Notes: generated from the letters alone by a model not told the origin. Positions 16,899 to 24,872 are shown, counted from the stretch's first letter. The stretch: DNA of 24,872 bases from Candidatus Competibacteraceae bacterium (GCA_020445045.1 JAGRHI010000016.1:12938-37809), one strand, 5' to 3'. Numbers and translations are program-made.

Positions 16899-17933
16899 TT
16901 ACTCCGCGCAGCGCCGGTCGAGCTTGGCATCCGACTCGGACAGCGAATCCAGCGCAAGAGTCACCGTGGCCGGCATGCCCAGGCGCAACTCGTCCTGGGG
17001 GTTGCAGACGAAGATCCGCGCCTGATAGACCAGACGGGTGCGCAGGTCCGGGGTTTCCACGTTCTTGGGGGTGAATTCGGCGGTGGGCGACAGGAAGCCG
17101 ACCCAGCCGTGGTAGGTTTTGTCCGGAAAGCTGTCGGTATGGATTTCGGCCGCCATGCCCAGCCGGATGCGGCCCAGCTCCGATTCCGGCACGTAGGTTC
17201 GCACCCAGAGCGGGTCGTTGAGGGCCAGAGTCAGCACCGGGGTCTGCGGCGAGGCCATGTCGCCCGGTTCCAAAATGCGGTCACGCACGATGCCCGATGT
17301 TGGCGCCAGCAACGTGGCGTCGGCCAGCCGGTCCCGCGCCAGCGCCAGTTCCGCCCGTCGCGCCGCCAATTGGGCCTCGGCGGCGGCAATGTCCTCGACG
17401 CGCGCGCCGGCGACAATGAGGGCAGAGGCTTCCTTGGCCGCGAGGGCTTCGGCCTCCGCCGCGTCGGCGGCGGCGCGAGCCTGATCGATTTCTTCTGGCG
17501 CGGCAAGCCGTTTCTGGCCCAGTTTCAGTAAGCGGGCGTAGCTGATTTGCGCCAGCCGGGCCTTGGCGACGAGGGCATCGGCCTGGGCGTGGGCCTGACG
17601 AATTTCCTGCGGACGGTTGCCGGCCCTGAGCTTGGCCAGCGTCTGTTCCTGAGCCGCCACGGTGGCTTGAGCCGCCGCCAGCGCCGCTTCCAGTTTGTCC
17701 GGTCGCAGCCGCGCCAGCACTTGCCCCGGTTGCACCCGGTCGCCTTCCTGGACTTTGATTTCGGCGACGTGTCCGTTGGCGTCGAACGCCAGATCCGCTT
17801 CGCGGATATCGACATTGCCGTATAGGGTGAGCCGCGATGTATCTCGCGGCAGTTCCTGCCTTTGCCACCACCAATAGGCGCCACCGCCGACCGCGAGCAG
17901 TATCGGTATCAGCAACAACGGTTTTTTGTTCAT
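16899..17933 (-). CDS. ybhG: HlyD-family periplasmic adaptor, YbhG-like
   Basis: The protein has 344 residues. An N-terminal membrane anchor (LLLIPILLAVGGGAYWWW, about 5-23) precedes a lipoyl half-domain (VAEIKVQEGDRVQPGQVLA), a long Ala-rich coiled-coil hairpin (about 80-210), the second lipoyl half (ATLLAPTSGIVRDRILEPGD) and a beta-barrel domain (LWVRTYVPESELGRIRLGM). The ATG at 17933 has no strong ribosome binding site. The stop lies 4 nt before the GTG of the ATPase. It links the inner-membrane ABC pump to an outer-membrane channel, which is not encoded here. It is the first gene of the operon. Confidence 0.92.
   Translation of the reverse strand: MNKKPLLLIPILLAVGGGAYWWWQRQELPRDTSRLTLYGNVDIREADLAFDANGHVAEIKVQEGDRVQPGQVLARLRPDKLEAALAAAQATVAAQEQTLAKLRAGNRPQEIRQAHAQADALVAKARLAQISYARLLKLGQKRLAAPEEIDQARAAADAAEAEALAAKEASALIVAGARVEDIAAAEAQLAARRAELALARDRLADATLLAPTSGIVRDRILEPGDMASPQTPVLTLALNDPLWVRTYVPESELGRIRLGMAAEIHTDSFPDKTYHGWVGFLSPTAEFTPKNVETPDLRTRLVYQARIFVCNPQDELRLGMPATVTLALDSLSESDAKLDRRCAE
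16903..16906 (-). promoter_or_regulatory. Ribosome binding site deciding the GTG start of the ybhF-like gene
   Basis: GGAG read leftward lies 7 nt upstream of the GTG at 16894 and overlaps the end of the adaptor gene. It supports a start just after that gene's stop rather than one of the in-frame codons within the adaptor gene. Confidence 0.65.
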
Positions 17934-17979
17934 GCCTGGGTCCCATGCTTCGAACGAGTCTGGCCGCCAATCGACGAAA

Positions 17980-17997
17980 ACCCAGTATAAACTGGGT
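17980..17997. promoter_or_regulatory. Perfect inverted repeat in the divergent ybhG/small-membrane-protein promoter region
   Basis: ACCCAGT (17980-17986), ATAA, ACTGGGT (17991-17997) is a perfect 7-bp dyad. Its centre contains TATAAA on the plus strand and TATACT on the minus strand, either of which could be a -10 box. That position would let a bound regulator block transcription in both directions. No regulator gene is adjacent. Confidence 0.55.
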
Positions 17998-18080
17998 CGA
18001 ACGAGGCCGGCTTTTCACTTTGAGTCGGCCGGTCTTTCCTCGGTCGCGTTTCGGGACCACCCCGCTTTTGGAGCAACGCG

Positions 18081-18374
18081 ATGCGGCAATTCGCGATGAA
18101 AGTTCTGTTCAAGCACAAATGGATCACCTTCATCTGGATGGGCGTTTTCTTTGTGGCCTTCGGCGTCAGTTCCCTCAATCTGTTCATGCTGTTCAAGGCC
18201 AATTTCGACTTGTACCTGGAGCACGGCGCGATGGTGATCGACGATGGTGCCTTGCGGCAGTTGATCGAACTGATCGCTTACGGTTACCTGAGCCTGCTGT
18301 TTTACCTGCTGTTCAAGGCCTGCGAACGGGTTCTGGTCGAGCGCCTGGCCCAGGGCGGGCGCTCCGAGCGGTGA
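18081..18374 (+). CDS. Small inner-membrane protein with two predicted helices, unknown
   Basis: The protein has 97 residues; the ATG has GGAG at 18070-18073, 7 nt upstream. Two hydrophobic stretches are visible: about 14-37 (ITFIWMGVFFVAFGVSSLNL) and about 61-82 (ELIAYGYLSLLFYLLFKA). Basic residues at both ends suggest that both termini are cytoplasmic. I do not recognise a family. It is divergent from the ybhGFSR-like operon and 74 bp upstream of the dienelactone-hydrolase-like gene, with which it may be co-transcribed. Confidence 0.75.
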   Translation: MRQFAMKVLFKHKWITFIWMGVFFVAFGVSSLNLFMLFKANFDLYLEHGAMVIDDGALRQLIELIAYGYLSLLFYLLFKACERVLVERLAQGGRSER

Positions 18375-18448
18375 ACCGGCGTGGCGAGGATGGGTCAATT
18401 ATGCAAGCCGGCCACGGGTCGGATCGTCCACCAGGGGGAGAGCGAACG

Positions 18449-19189
18449 ATGAGAAGCTGGATAATCGCAACGTTGTTGAGTTTGACGCCGTTGCTGGCGT
18501 TGGGCGCCACCGGCCAAGCCGTGACCTATACGGTCGACGGTCAGCCCTACGAGGGCTATTACGTCAGCCCGAATGCACAGGCGCCGCTGGTGCTGCTGAT
18601 TCACGACTGGGACGGCCTGACGGATTACGAGGTCAAGCGCGCCGACATGCTGGCCGAAAAGGGCTATGCCGTGTTTGCCGCCGATCTGTTCGGCAAGGGC
18701 GTGCGGCCCACCGAAGTGACCGACAAGCGCCAGCATACCGGCGAACTCTATAAGGACCGCGAGAAAATGCGCGCCCTGATGATGGGAGCGCTTGAGACTG
18801 CCCGCGCCAAGGGCGCGAACACCGATAACGCGGTCGCCATGGGTTACTGCTTCGGGGGCGCGGCGGTGCTGGAATTGGCGCGCTCCGGCGCCGACCTGAA
18901 AGGCTTCGCGACCTTTCATGGCGGTCTCGCAACCCCGGCGGGGCAGGATTACACCAAGACCAAGGGCGAAATCCTGGTGATGCACGGCACCGCCGACACT
19001 GTCGTCACCATGGATCAGTTTGCCGCGCTGGCCACGGCGTTGGAGGCGGCGGGCGTCAAACACGAGATGGTGACCTACGGCGGCGCGCCCCACGCCTTCA
19101 CGGTATTCGGTAGCGAGAGCTATCGGGAAGACGCCGATCGCAAATCCTGGGCGCTGTTCAACGAGTTTTTGGCCAGGATGCTGAAATAA
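18449..19189 (+). CDS. Secreted dienelactone-hydrolase-family alpha/beta hydrolase
   Basis: The protein has 246 residues from the ATG at 18449, preceded by GGGGGAG at about 8 nt and followed by a signal peptide (residues 1-20, cleavage after LALGA). The longer open frame upstream is not coding. The family triad is present: Cys134 in GYCFGG, Asp183 in MHGTADTVV and His215 in GGAPHAF. LLIHDWDGL is the usual strand and oxyanion region. Cytoplasmic dienelactone hydrolases cleave dienelactones in chlorocatechol breakdown. Exported versions like this one are common and mostly of unknown substrate, so only the hydrolase class is claimed. Confidence 0.9.
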   Translation: MRSWIIATLLSLTPLLALGATGQAVTYTVDGQPYEGYYVSPNAQAPLVLLIHDWDGLTDYEVKRADMLAEKGYAVFAADLFGKGVRPTEVTDKRQHTGELYKDREKMRALMMGALETARAKGANTDNAVAMGYCFGGAAVLELARSGADLKGFATFHGGLATPAGQDYTKTKGEILVMHGTADTVVTMDQFAALATALEAAGVKHEMVTYGGAPHAFTVFGSESYREDADRKSWALFNEFLARMLK

Positions 19190-19220
19190 CGATCTGGCGC
19201 GCGGCGGGCGTGGCCGGGAA

Positions 19221-19236
19221 GCTCCCGCGCGGGAGC
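19221..19236. terminator. GC-rich perfect palindrome between convergent genes (possible terminator without U-tract)
   Basis: GCTCCCGCGCGGGAGC is a perfect 16-bp palindrome 31 nt after the hydrolase stop and before the end of the leftward 70-residue gene. No T-run follows on either strand, so it is at best a weak or factor-dependent terminator. Confidence 0.3.
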
Positions 19237-19327
19237 GCCCGTCGGCGCGTGGCGGGTTTGGTGCCGGGTGAAGGCGGCGGCGCGGGGAGTTTCGAGGACA
19301 TCGCCAGTCCGCGTCGCCGGACCGTGG

Positions 19328-19540
19328 TCACTCCGCTTGCCTTTCGACCCGCGCCCCTTCCATCTCGCTGGACCATTCCGTATCCAGCACCGCGCTCAGC
19401 ATGTCCGGCAGCGTCTGGCAGTCGCCCAGCGGCGTCGCGGCGCCATCCGCGCGGATCAGCCGATACTCGCCGGCTCCGGTCCAGTTCGTATCGATGGTCA
19501 CCTTGCGGTCGTCGGCGTAAAAATCGATGGACCCGTTCAT
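19328..19540 (-). CDS. Hypothetical protein of 70 residues
   Basis: The start is the ATG at 19540, with GAGGA about 10 nt upstream. The frame continues open upstream, but that part lacks protein-like composition. The product begins MNGSIDFYADDRKVTIDT and has no signal peptide, membrane helix or known motif; it is acidic and of mixed alpha/beta character. I do not recognise a family. It faces the hydrolase gene convergently. Moderate confidence that it is a real gene, based on composition and start site. Confidence 0.5.
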   Translation of the reverse strand: MNGSIDFYADDRKVTIDTNWTGAGEYRLIRADGAATPLGDCQTLPDMLSAVLDTEWSSEMEGARVERQAE

Positions 19541-19961
19541 GACAGCCTGTTCCTCGTCTTGGAAAAAGTAGGGCGCCGCTCTTGACCTGCAAAGCCAGGG
19601 CGAGCGGGTTATGGACCATGGACCTTGAGCAGAATCCATGCCATTCGGTTTCGGCCCGAGCGCGGTAAGGCAAGCGTTTGAGCAAGCGAGGCTGGAAGCC
19701 ATGGCCTCGCCGATCCTGGTTGGCCACTTCGCCGATGACCCGAGACGGTGACGACAGCCAACCGTTCGTATTGACCGGTCCACAGGTTCAGAGTGGCGAA
19801 ATCGAACCGCGTTACCGCGTGTCAAACCCTCGCTTTTCCCCCTGGCATTCGGTCCGGCTTGCGGCGACAGGGCGGCCAGGTCGCGAAACCATTGCCGGGT
19901 TTCGCGCTGGCGTCGGTTTTATGATAGCGTCGAATTCATCCGCCATCGTTCAGGTGACCGC
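19541..19961. other. 421-bp stretch without a supported gene
   Basis: Several short frames are open on both strands, but none has a good start, length and composition together. Leftward frames contain stretches that look like protein (RRQRETRQWFRDLAAL, and in another frame TRFDFATLNLWTGQYERLA), which suggests a decayed leftward gene broken by frameshifts. The family is not recognisable. The last 60 bases should hold the promoter of the hemerythrin gene; no clear boxes were identified. Confidence 0.4.
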
Positions 19962-20375
19962 ATGAGTTCCGATCCCTACTCGAACAACACCGACGCCGAG
20001 CATCACGTACAACTCGGTCTGGCGCAAACCTTGTGCGAAGCCGCCAACACCGGAGTGGACGCGGCGCTGGCCCGCGAAATCCTCGATCAGTTGGTTGCGT
20101 ACAGCGACGTGCATTTCCTGTCCGAACAACTGTTGATGCGTTTATGCGGCTATCCGGGTTACGACGATCATCTATTGGACCACGACCGCCTGATGCTGAA
20201 ACTGGAAGCGGCCCGACAACGCGACGGCGAAGAACAGACTCTTGCTCCACCCGAGGCGGAAGCCATTCTGGTATTGTTGGCCCAGCACATCAGCACGCAG
20301 GATCGGCGTTTCGTCGATTTTTTCCGGGACTGGTCCCGGCACGCCGCCAAACCGGAATCACCGCCAATCGCCTGA
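19962..20375 (+). CDS. Bacteriohemerythrin-like protein
   Basis: The protein has 137 residues; the ATG has AGGTG 6 nt upstream. The di-iron ligand set of hemerythrins can be read: His14 or His15 in the first helix, His51 and Glu55 (HFLSE), His70 and His74 (HLLDH), and His109 and Asp114 (HISTQD). The length is normal for a single-domain bacteriohemerythrin. Such proteins bind O2 reversibly and serve in oxygen delivery or sensing in microaerobic bacteria. It is cytoplasmic. It is convergent with the molybdenum hydroxylase operon, with 36 bp between the ends. Confidence 0.9.
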   Translation: MSSDPYSNNTDAEHHVQLGLAQTLCEAANTGVDAALAREILDQLVAYSDVHFLSEQLLMRLCGYPGYDDHLLDHDRLMLKLEAARQRDGEEQTLAPPEAEAILVLLAQHISTQDRRFVDFFRDWSRHAAKPESPPIA

Positions 20376-20411
20376 TGCATGGCCGGTGATATCGGATGAC
20401 TGTCCGCGTCG

Positions 20412-20987
20412 TCATGGAGAGGAAAGCGGCGCGAGATCGGCGGGCGTATCGATATCCTTGAGGATGCCGGGGTCCTCGCAAGCCAGCCACCGCACCTGCT
20501 CGGCATGATCGCGCAGGATCGACCGAGCGCCCTCATCCCCGGTCAACCGCGCCAATGCCTCGAAATACGCCCCGCCAAAACCGACCGGATGCCCGCGCCG
20601 CCCGTGGAACACGGGAACGGCCAGCGTCGTAGGCCGCGCGGTGGCATCGGCGACCCGAACGATGGTCTCGGGCCGAATGAACGGCATGTCGGCCAGCGCG
20701 ACGATCCAGGCGGAAGCCCGCGGGGTGTGGCTGACCGCCCAGGCCAGACTGGCGCCCATTCCTTCCCATGCTCGCGGACAAACCGCGACCGGGAAACCGT
20801 CTTCGTCCAACAACTGGGCCAGTGCTGGATCACCGGGATTGGCGACCGCCAGCACTTCGGGGAGGGCGGCGCGCAAATGGCGAGCGGCGGCCAGCGCCAT
20901 GGGAACACCGTCGGTCAGCGGTTGCAGCAGCTTGTTCCCGCCGAAGCGCCGGGAAAAACCCGCCGCCAGCAGAATACCCTGCTTCAT
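20412..20987 (-). CDS. mocA: MocA-like molybdenum cofactor cytidylyltransferase
   Basis: The protein has 191 residues from the ATG at 20987, which overlaps the xdhC stop as ATGA. It has the nucleotidyltransferase fold of MobA/MocA: LLAAGFSRRFGGNKLL (about 6-21) for nucleotide binding, GMGASLAWAV, and ALADMPFI with the metal-binding Asp. RRGHPVGFGGAYF matches the MocA-type substrate loop. The family transfers CMP (or GMP) to molybdopterin to make the dinucleotide cofactor. Its place in the hydroxylase operon supports a CMP-type cofactor for that enzyme. A longer open frame upstream overlaps xdhC and is not coding. Confidence 0.9.
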   Translation of the reverse strand: MKQGILLAAGFSRRFGGNKLLQPLTDGVPMALAAARHLRAALPEVLAVANPGDPALAQLLDEDGFPVAVCPRAWEGMGASLAWAVSHTPRASAWIVALADMPFIRPETIVRVADATARPTTLAVPVFHGRRGHPVGFGGAYFEALARLTGDEGARSILRDHAEQVRWLACEDPGILKDIDTPADLAPLSSP

Positions 20988-21979
20988 GATGAAACAGCGG
21001 AATCGGCCGCCTCGGTGACGGAGCGGGATCGGACCGGAGCCAGCGCGATGCCGTGGCGTAACGCGGTCAATTCGGCCAGGATCGAAACCGCGATCTCCGG
21101 CGGGGTGCGGCTGCCGATCGGCAGGCCGACCGGACCGTGCAGGCGGGCCAGTTCCCCAGGGGTCACCTCCAGCAATGCCAGACGTTCGCGGCGTTTCGCC
21201 GTGGTGGCGGCCGAACCGAGCGCGCCCACATAGAATGCCCCGGTTTTCAGCGCTTCCATCAGGGCCATGTCGTCCAGTTTTGGATCGTGGGTGAGGGCGA
21301 CGATGGCGGTGCGCCGGTCGGGAACGATGGCGCGCACCACGTCGTCGGGCATCCCCGGCAGCAGCTCCGCGCCGGCCACGGCCCATTGCCGGGCGTACTC
21401 GGCGCGTGGATCGCAAATCAGCACCCGGTAATCCAGTGCCTGCGCCATGGACGCCAAATAAAACGAAATCTGGCCGGCACCGATGAGCAGCAGGCGCCAG
21501 CGCGGGCCAAGGATTTGGGTCAGCACCGCGCCGTCGAAGATCGGTGAATCCTCCGGCGTCGCCGGTTGAAAACTCACCGCCCCGTCGGCGAGCCGCACCC
21601 GCCGCGCCAGCAGTTCGCCGCGCTCCAGCGCCGTCAGCGCCGGGCGCAGGGACTCGGCGCCGGCCAGCGGCTCCACCACCAGTTGCAGCGTCCCGCCGCA
21701 GGGTAGGCCGAAGCGGCGCGCCTCCTCGGCCGTCACCCCGTATTTCACCACCTCGCGGGCGGTGGGGAAGCGGGCGCGAATCCGGGTGGCGAGATCGTCC
21801 TCGACGCAGCCGCCCGACACCGAACCGCAGGGCTGGCCGTCCTCGTCCAGCGCCAGCAGCGCCCCGACCGGACGCGGCGCCGAGCCCCAGGTAGCGACCA
21901 CCGTGACCAACGCCACCCGTCGCCCGGCCTCCAGCCAGTCGATGGCCCGCCGCAGGACGGCGATATCCAGGCTGTCCAC
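20984..21979 (-). CDS. xdhC: XdhC-family molybdenum cofactor maturation protein
   Basis: The protein has 331 residues from the GTG at 21979, 4 nt after the stop of the large subunit. This start gives the usual family beginning (MDSLDIAVLRRAIDWLEAG); the longer frame would add residues read within the upstream gene. The N-terminal CoxI/XdhC domain contains GSAPRPVGALLALDEDG and GSVSGGCVEDD. The C-terminal Rossmann-like domain begins LLLIGAGQISFYLASMAQAL, followed by ALTHDPKLDD and YVGALGS. Family members bind the molybdenum cofactor, help its sulfuration and insert it into molybdenum hydroxylases. It sits between the enzyme and mocA with coupled starts. Confidence 0.92.
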   Translation of the reverse strand: MDSLDIAVLRRAIDWLEAGRRVALVTVVATWGSAPRPVGALLALDEDGQPCGSVSGGCVEDDLATRIRARFPTAREVVKYGVTAEEARRFGLPCGGTLQLVVEPLAGAESLRPALTALERGELLARRVRLADGAVSFQPATPEDSPIFDGAVLTQILGPRWRLLLIGAGQISFYLASMAQALDYRVLICDPRAEYARQWAVAGAELLPGMPDDVVRAIVPDRRTAIVALTHDPKLDDMALMEALKTGAFYVGALGSAATTAKRRERLALLEVTPGELARLHGPVGLPIGSRTPPEIAVSILAELTALRHGIALAPVRSRSVTEAADSAVSS

Positions 21980-21983
21980 GGTT

Positions 21984-24164
21984 TCAGGCTTTGAGCGTCG
22001 CTGGATCGATGGGCAGATCGCGCACCCGCTTGCCGGTGGCGGCATATAGCGCGTTGACCACCGCCGGCGCGATCGGCGGCACGCCCGGTTCGCCCACCCC
22101 GGTGGGGCGCGCTGCGCTCGGCACGATGTGGACCTCGATCCTAGGCATCTCCCCGATGCGCAACAACGGGTAATCGGCGTAGTTGCTTTGCTCCACCCGA
22201 CCGTCCTTGAGGGTGATCTTGCCGTGCAGCGCCGCCGTCAGCCCGAAACCGATGCCGCCTTGCATCTGGGCCTCGATCACGTTCGGGTTGACCGCCACTC
22301 CACAATCCACGGCGCAGACCACCCGGTCCACCTTGAAGCGCCCATCCGCTTGCATGGTCACTTCGGCGACCTGGGCGACGAAGGAATCGAAGGACTCGTG
22401 GACGGCGATGCCCCGGCCCCGGCCCTTGGGCAACGGCGTACCCCAGCCGGCTTTCTCGGCGGCCAGTTCCAGCACTCCCCGATGGCGCGGATGATCGGCC
22501 AGCAAGGCGCGGCGGTATTGGTAGGGGTCCTGGCCGGCGGCGGCGGCCAGTTCGTCGATGAAGACTTCGGTGGCGAAGCCGGTGTGGGTGTGGCCGACGC
22601 TGCGCCACCACAATACCGGGATACCGGTCTGGGGAGAATGCAGTTCCACCCGCAGGTTGGGAACGGTGTAGGACAAGTTGGACGCGCCTTCGACCGAGGT
22701 GAAGTCGATCCCGTCCTTCATCATCCCCGCGAACGGCGTCCCGGCCAGAATGGATTGGCCAACGATGCGTTGTAACCAAGCCGCCGGTTTGCCCTGAGCA
22801 TCGAGAGCCGCGGTCATGCGATGCACGAACAGCGGCCGGTAGTAACCGCCCTTGATGTCGTCCTCGCGGGTCCACATCAGCCGGATCGGCGCGTTCAACT
22901 CGCGGGTCGCCTTGGCGGTCGCCACCGCCTCGGCGATGTAATCCGAGGTGGGATTGGCGTGGCGACCGAAGCTGCCGCCGGCCAGCAGGGTATGAATCGT
23001 GACCTGCTCCGGTTTGAGCCCGGCGATTTTGGCGGCGATGGCCTGATCGAGCGTCTGCAACTGGGAACCCGCCCAAATCTCGCAGGCGTCGTCCCCGAGT
23101 CGTACCACGCAGACCAGCGGTTCCATCGGGGCGTGGGCGAGATAGGGGACGGTGAAGGTGGCTTCCAGCGTCTTTGCCGCCTGGCCCAGCGCCCGCGCGG
23201 CATCGCCGCGATCGGCGGCGATTTTGCCCGCCGTCTTGGCCAGTGCGAGATACTGCTCGCGCAGGGCGTCGCTGGACACTTTCGCCGCGCCGCTCTCGTC
23301 CCATTCGAGATTCAGCGCATCCCGTCCCTTCTTGGCGGACCAGAAGTCGCGGGCGACCACCGCCACGCCCTGGGGAATTTCCACCACGGCCTTGACTCCC
23401 GGCACCGCGCGGGCGGCGTCGGCCTTGATGCTTTTGAGCTTGGCGCCGAATAGCGGGGGATGCGCCACCAGCGCGGTCAACAGGCCGGGCAATTTGAGGT
23501 CCCCGGCAAACTGGGCTTGCCCGGTGACCTTCGCCTGACCGTCCTTGCGCGGCAGGCTCTTGCCGATGATGTTCCACTCGGCCGGCGGTTTCAGTTTTAC
23601 ATGCTCCGGCGGAGTCAGTTCGGCGGCCTTGACCGCCAGTTCGCCGTAACTCGCCCGGCGCTGGGATGGGGAGTGGACGACCACGCCGTTCTCGGCCTTG
23701 AGCGCGCCGGGTTCGACTTGCCAGAGGGCAGCGGCGGCGGCGATCAGCATCTCGCGCGCGGTGGCGCCCGCCTGGCGCAACTGATCCCAGGAATTGGTCA
23801 GGCTGGTGCTGCCGCCGGTGCCCTGCGCGGTTCCGCCCCAGGACAGATTGCCGTAGAGCTTGGCGTTGGCCGGCGCGGATTCGACCCGAACCTGTTCCCA
23901 GGGCACCTCCAGTTCCTCGGCGACCAGCATCGGCAGGCCGGTGTAGACGCCTTGTCCCATCTCCAGATGTTTCACCAGCACGGTGACGGTGTTATCCGGC
24001 GCGATGCGTAGAAAGGCGTTGGGGGCGAACGAGGCGGTCGTGGAAGCGGCGGTTTGCCGGGCGGCGCGGCCGGGCGGCAGATAAAAACCAAGGGTCAGTC
24101 CGGCGCCGAGCGCGGCGCCGGCTTTCAGAAAAGTCCTGCGGCCAAGATTGTCGATCGCGTGCAT
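21984..24164 (-). CDS. Molybdopterin-binding subunit of a Tat-exported molybdenum hydroxylase (isoquinoline 1-oxidoreductase beta-like)
   Basis: The protein has 726 residues. A Tat signal is present: LGRRTFLKAGAALGAGLTLG (residues 8-27) with the twin arginines at 9-10. Features of the IorB-type aldehyde oxidase/xanthine dehydrogenase family follow: HLEMGQGVYTGLPMLVAEEL, WGGTAQGTGGSTS, AGGSFGRHANPTSDYIAEA, TREDDIKGGYYRP, and the catalytic Glu692 in GVGEPGVPPIAPA. The enzyme would hydroxylate an N-heterocycle or aldehyde in the periplasm using water as oxygen source; the substrate cannot be told. The ATG lies 3 nt after the stop of the 2Fe-2S subunit. No FAD subunit is encoded, as in the Ior type, so electrons probably go to a cytochrome or other acceptor. 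Confidence 0.93.
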   Translation of the reverse strand: MHAIDNLGRRTFLKAGAALGAGLTLGFYLPPGRAARQTAASTTASFAPNAFLRIAPDNTVTVLVKHLEMGQGVYTGLPMLVAEELEVPWEQVRVESAPANAKLYGNLSWGGTAQGTGGSTSLTNSWDQLRQAGATAREMLIAAAAALWQVEPGALKAENGVVVHSPSQRRASYGELAVKAAELTPPEHVKLKPPAEWNIIGKSLPRKDGQAKVTGQAQFAGDLKLPGLLTALVAHPPLFGAKLKSIKADAARAVPGVKAVVEIPQGVAVVARDFWSAKKGRDALNLEWDESGAAKVSSDALREQYLALAKTAGKIAADRGDAARALGQAAKTLEATFTVPYLAHAPMEPLVCVVRLGDDACEIWAGSQLQTLDQAIAAKIAGLKPEQVTIHTLLAGGSFGRHANPTSDYIAEAVATAKATRELNAPIRLMWTREDDIKGGYYRPLFVHRMTAALDAQGKPAAWLQRIVGQSILAGTPFAGMMKDGIDFTSVEGASNLSYTVPNLRVELHSPQTGIPVLWWRSVGHTHTGFATEVFIDELAAAAGQDPYQYRRALLADHPRHRGVLELAAEKAGWGTPLPKGRGRGIAVHESFDSFVAQVAEVTMQADGRFKVDRVVCAVDCGVAVNPNVIEAQMQGGIGFGLTAALHGKITLKDGRVEQSNYADYPLLRIGEMPRIEVHIVPSAARPTGVGEPGVPPIAPAVVNALYAATGKRVRDLPIDPATLKA

Positions 24165-24167
24165 GGT

Positions 24168-24626
<459 letters not shown>

Positions 24627-24699
24627 CTCGGATTCCTCTTTGAAGCACGGCAACTGTCAAATTAATTTTATACCCGAACCCATTCATTTGTCGGGCACA

Positions 24700-24790
24700 G
24701 TCCATGGATATGGATTGGACATGGTCCATGTTGATCCAGATCGATCGGACCAATCCGATTCGATATCGATCCTTGAAAATCCATGTCCGT
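24700..24790. repeat. Cluster of short palindromes and inverted repeats upstream of the hydroxylase operon
   Basis: The segment is packed with ATGGA, GGATC, GATCGAT and related words. GGATTGG (24712-24718) pairs with CCAATCC (24750-24756), GGTCC (24723-24727) with GGACC (24747-24751), and ATCGGA/TCCGAT (24744-24759) forms a 6-bp hairpin with a CCAA loop, so alternative folds are possible. TCCATG occurs three times. It lies 74 nt or more upstream of the 2Fe-2S subunit start. Confidence 0.45.
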
Positions 24791-24801
24791 GTTCGGTGTA
24801 T

Positions 24802-24816
24802 TGAGAATTATTCTCA
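24802..24816. promoter_or_regulatory. Perfect 7-1-7 Fur-type iron box
   Basis: TGAGAAT-T-ATTCTCA is a perfect inverted repeat with the 7-1-7 layout of Fur sites (consensus TGATAAT-N-ATTATCA); the G/C variants at the fourth position are common in Pseudomonas-type iron boxes. It lies 176 nt upstream of the hydroxylase operon and 56 nt from the window end. It may therefore serve a rightward gene just outside the window rather than the operon. Confidence 0.65.
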
Positions 24817-24872
24817 TCTTTTCGCTGAGTTATGGCAGGGCGGCACGGTAATACCATTTCTTTATAGATTTA

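Noticed and set aside
22141..23577. Second leftward frame within the molybdopterin subunit gene
   Set aside because: It overlaps a gene with clear family motifs and has random Arg/Gly/Pro-rich composition.

Overview
The window is GC-rich, densely coding DNA with strong G/C preference at third codon positions. Its gene types (YbhGFSR-type ABC exporter, PilZ protein, bacteriohemerythrin, DUF4124-like secreted protein, Tat-exported molybdenum hydroxylase with MocA/XdhC) point to a gammaproteobacterium. A Competibacter- or Chromatiales-like environmental lineage would fit, but that is inference from gene content. No rRNA, tRNA, CRISPR array or intact insertion sequence was seen.

Left part (1-2594): the 5' end of a leftward gene cut by the window edge, preceded in the same operon by a J-domain/degenerate-kinase fusion. 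A perfect 12-bp inverted repeat lies just upstream of that operon. An AT-rich stretch follows (about 1140-2590). Its only convincing gene is a small HExxH zinc-peptidase-like protein, closed by a clear intrinsic terminator. This looks like acquired DNA.

Secretion and signalling part (2595-12771): a Kex2-type subtilisin with a P domain and a secreted beta-propeller protein, both rightward. Next comes a leftward pair: a secreted Ig-like protein followed by a membrane Ser/Thr kinase with a C-terminal dCache sensor. Then a hotdog thioesterase (rightward) and three leftward genes: PilZ, a TPR protein and a DUF4124-like secreted protein with a 9-bp repeat array.

Transport part (12882-18374): a leftward ybhG-ybhF-ybhS-ybhR-like operon (HlyD adaptor, double ATPase, two ABC-2 permeases). 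It is divergent from a small two-helix membrane protein, and a perfect palindrome sits between them.

Right part (18449-24872): a secreted dienelactone-hydrolase-like protein, a 70-residue hypothetical protein, a 421-bp stretch with no supported gene, and a bacteriohemerythrin. A tightly coupled leftward operon follows: 2Fe-2S subunit, molybdopterin subunit, XdhC and MocA. It encodes an isoquinoline-oxidoreductase-type molybdenum hydroxylase without a FAD subunit, plus its cofactor-maturation proteins. The right edge holds a structured repeat region and a perfect 7-1-7 Fur-type box, probably for a gene beyond the window.

The best candidates for something undescribed are the J-domain/pseudokinase operon at the left edge, the kinase-dCache/Ig-like pair, and the isolated zincin in the AT-rich island.
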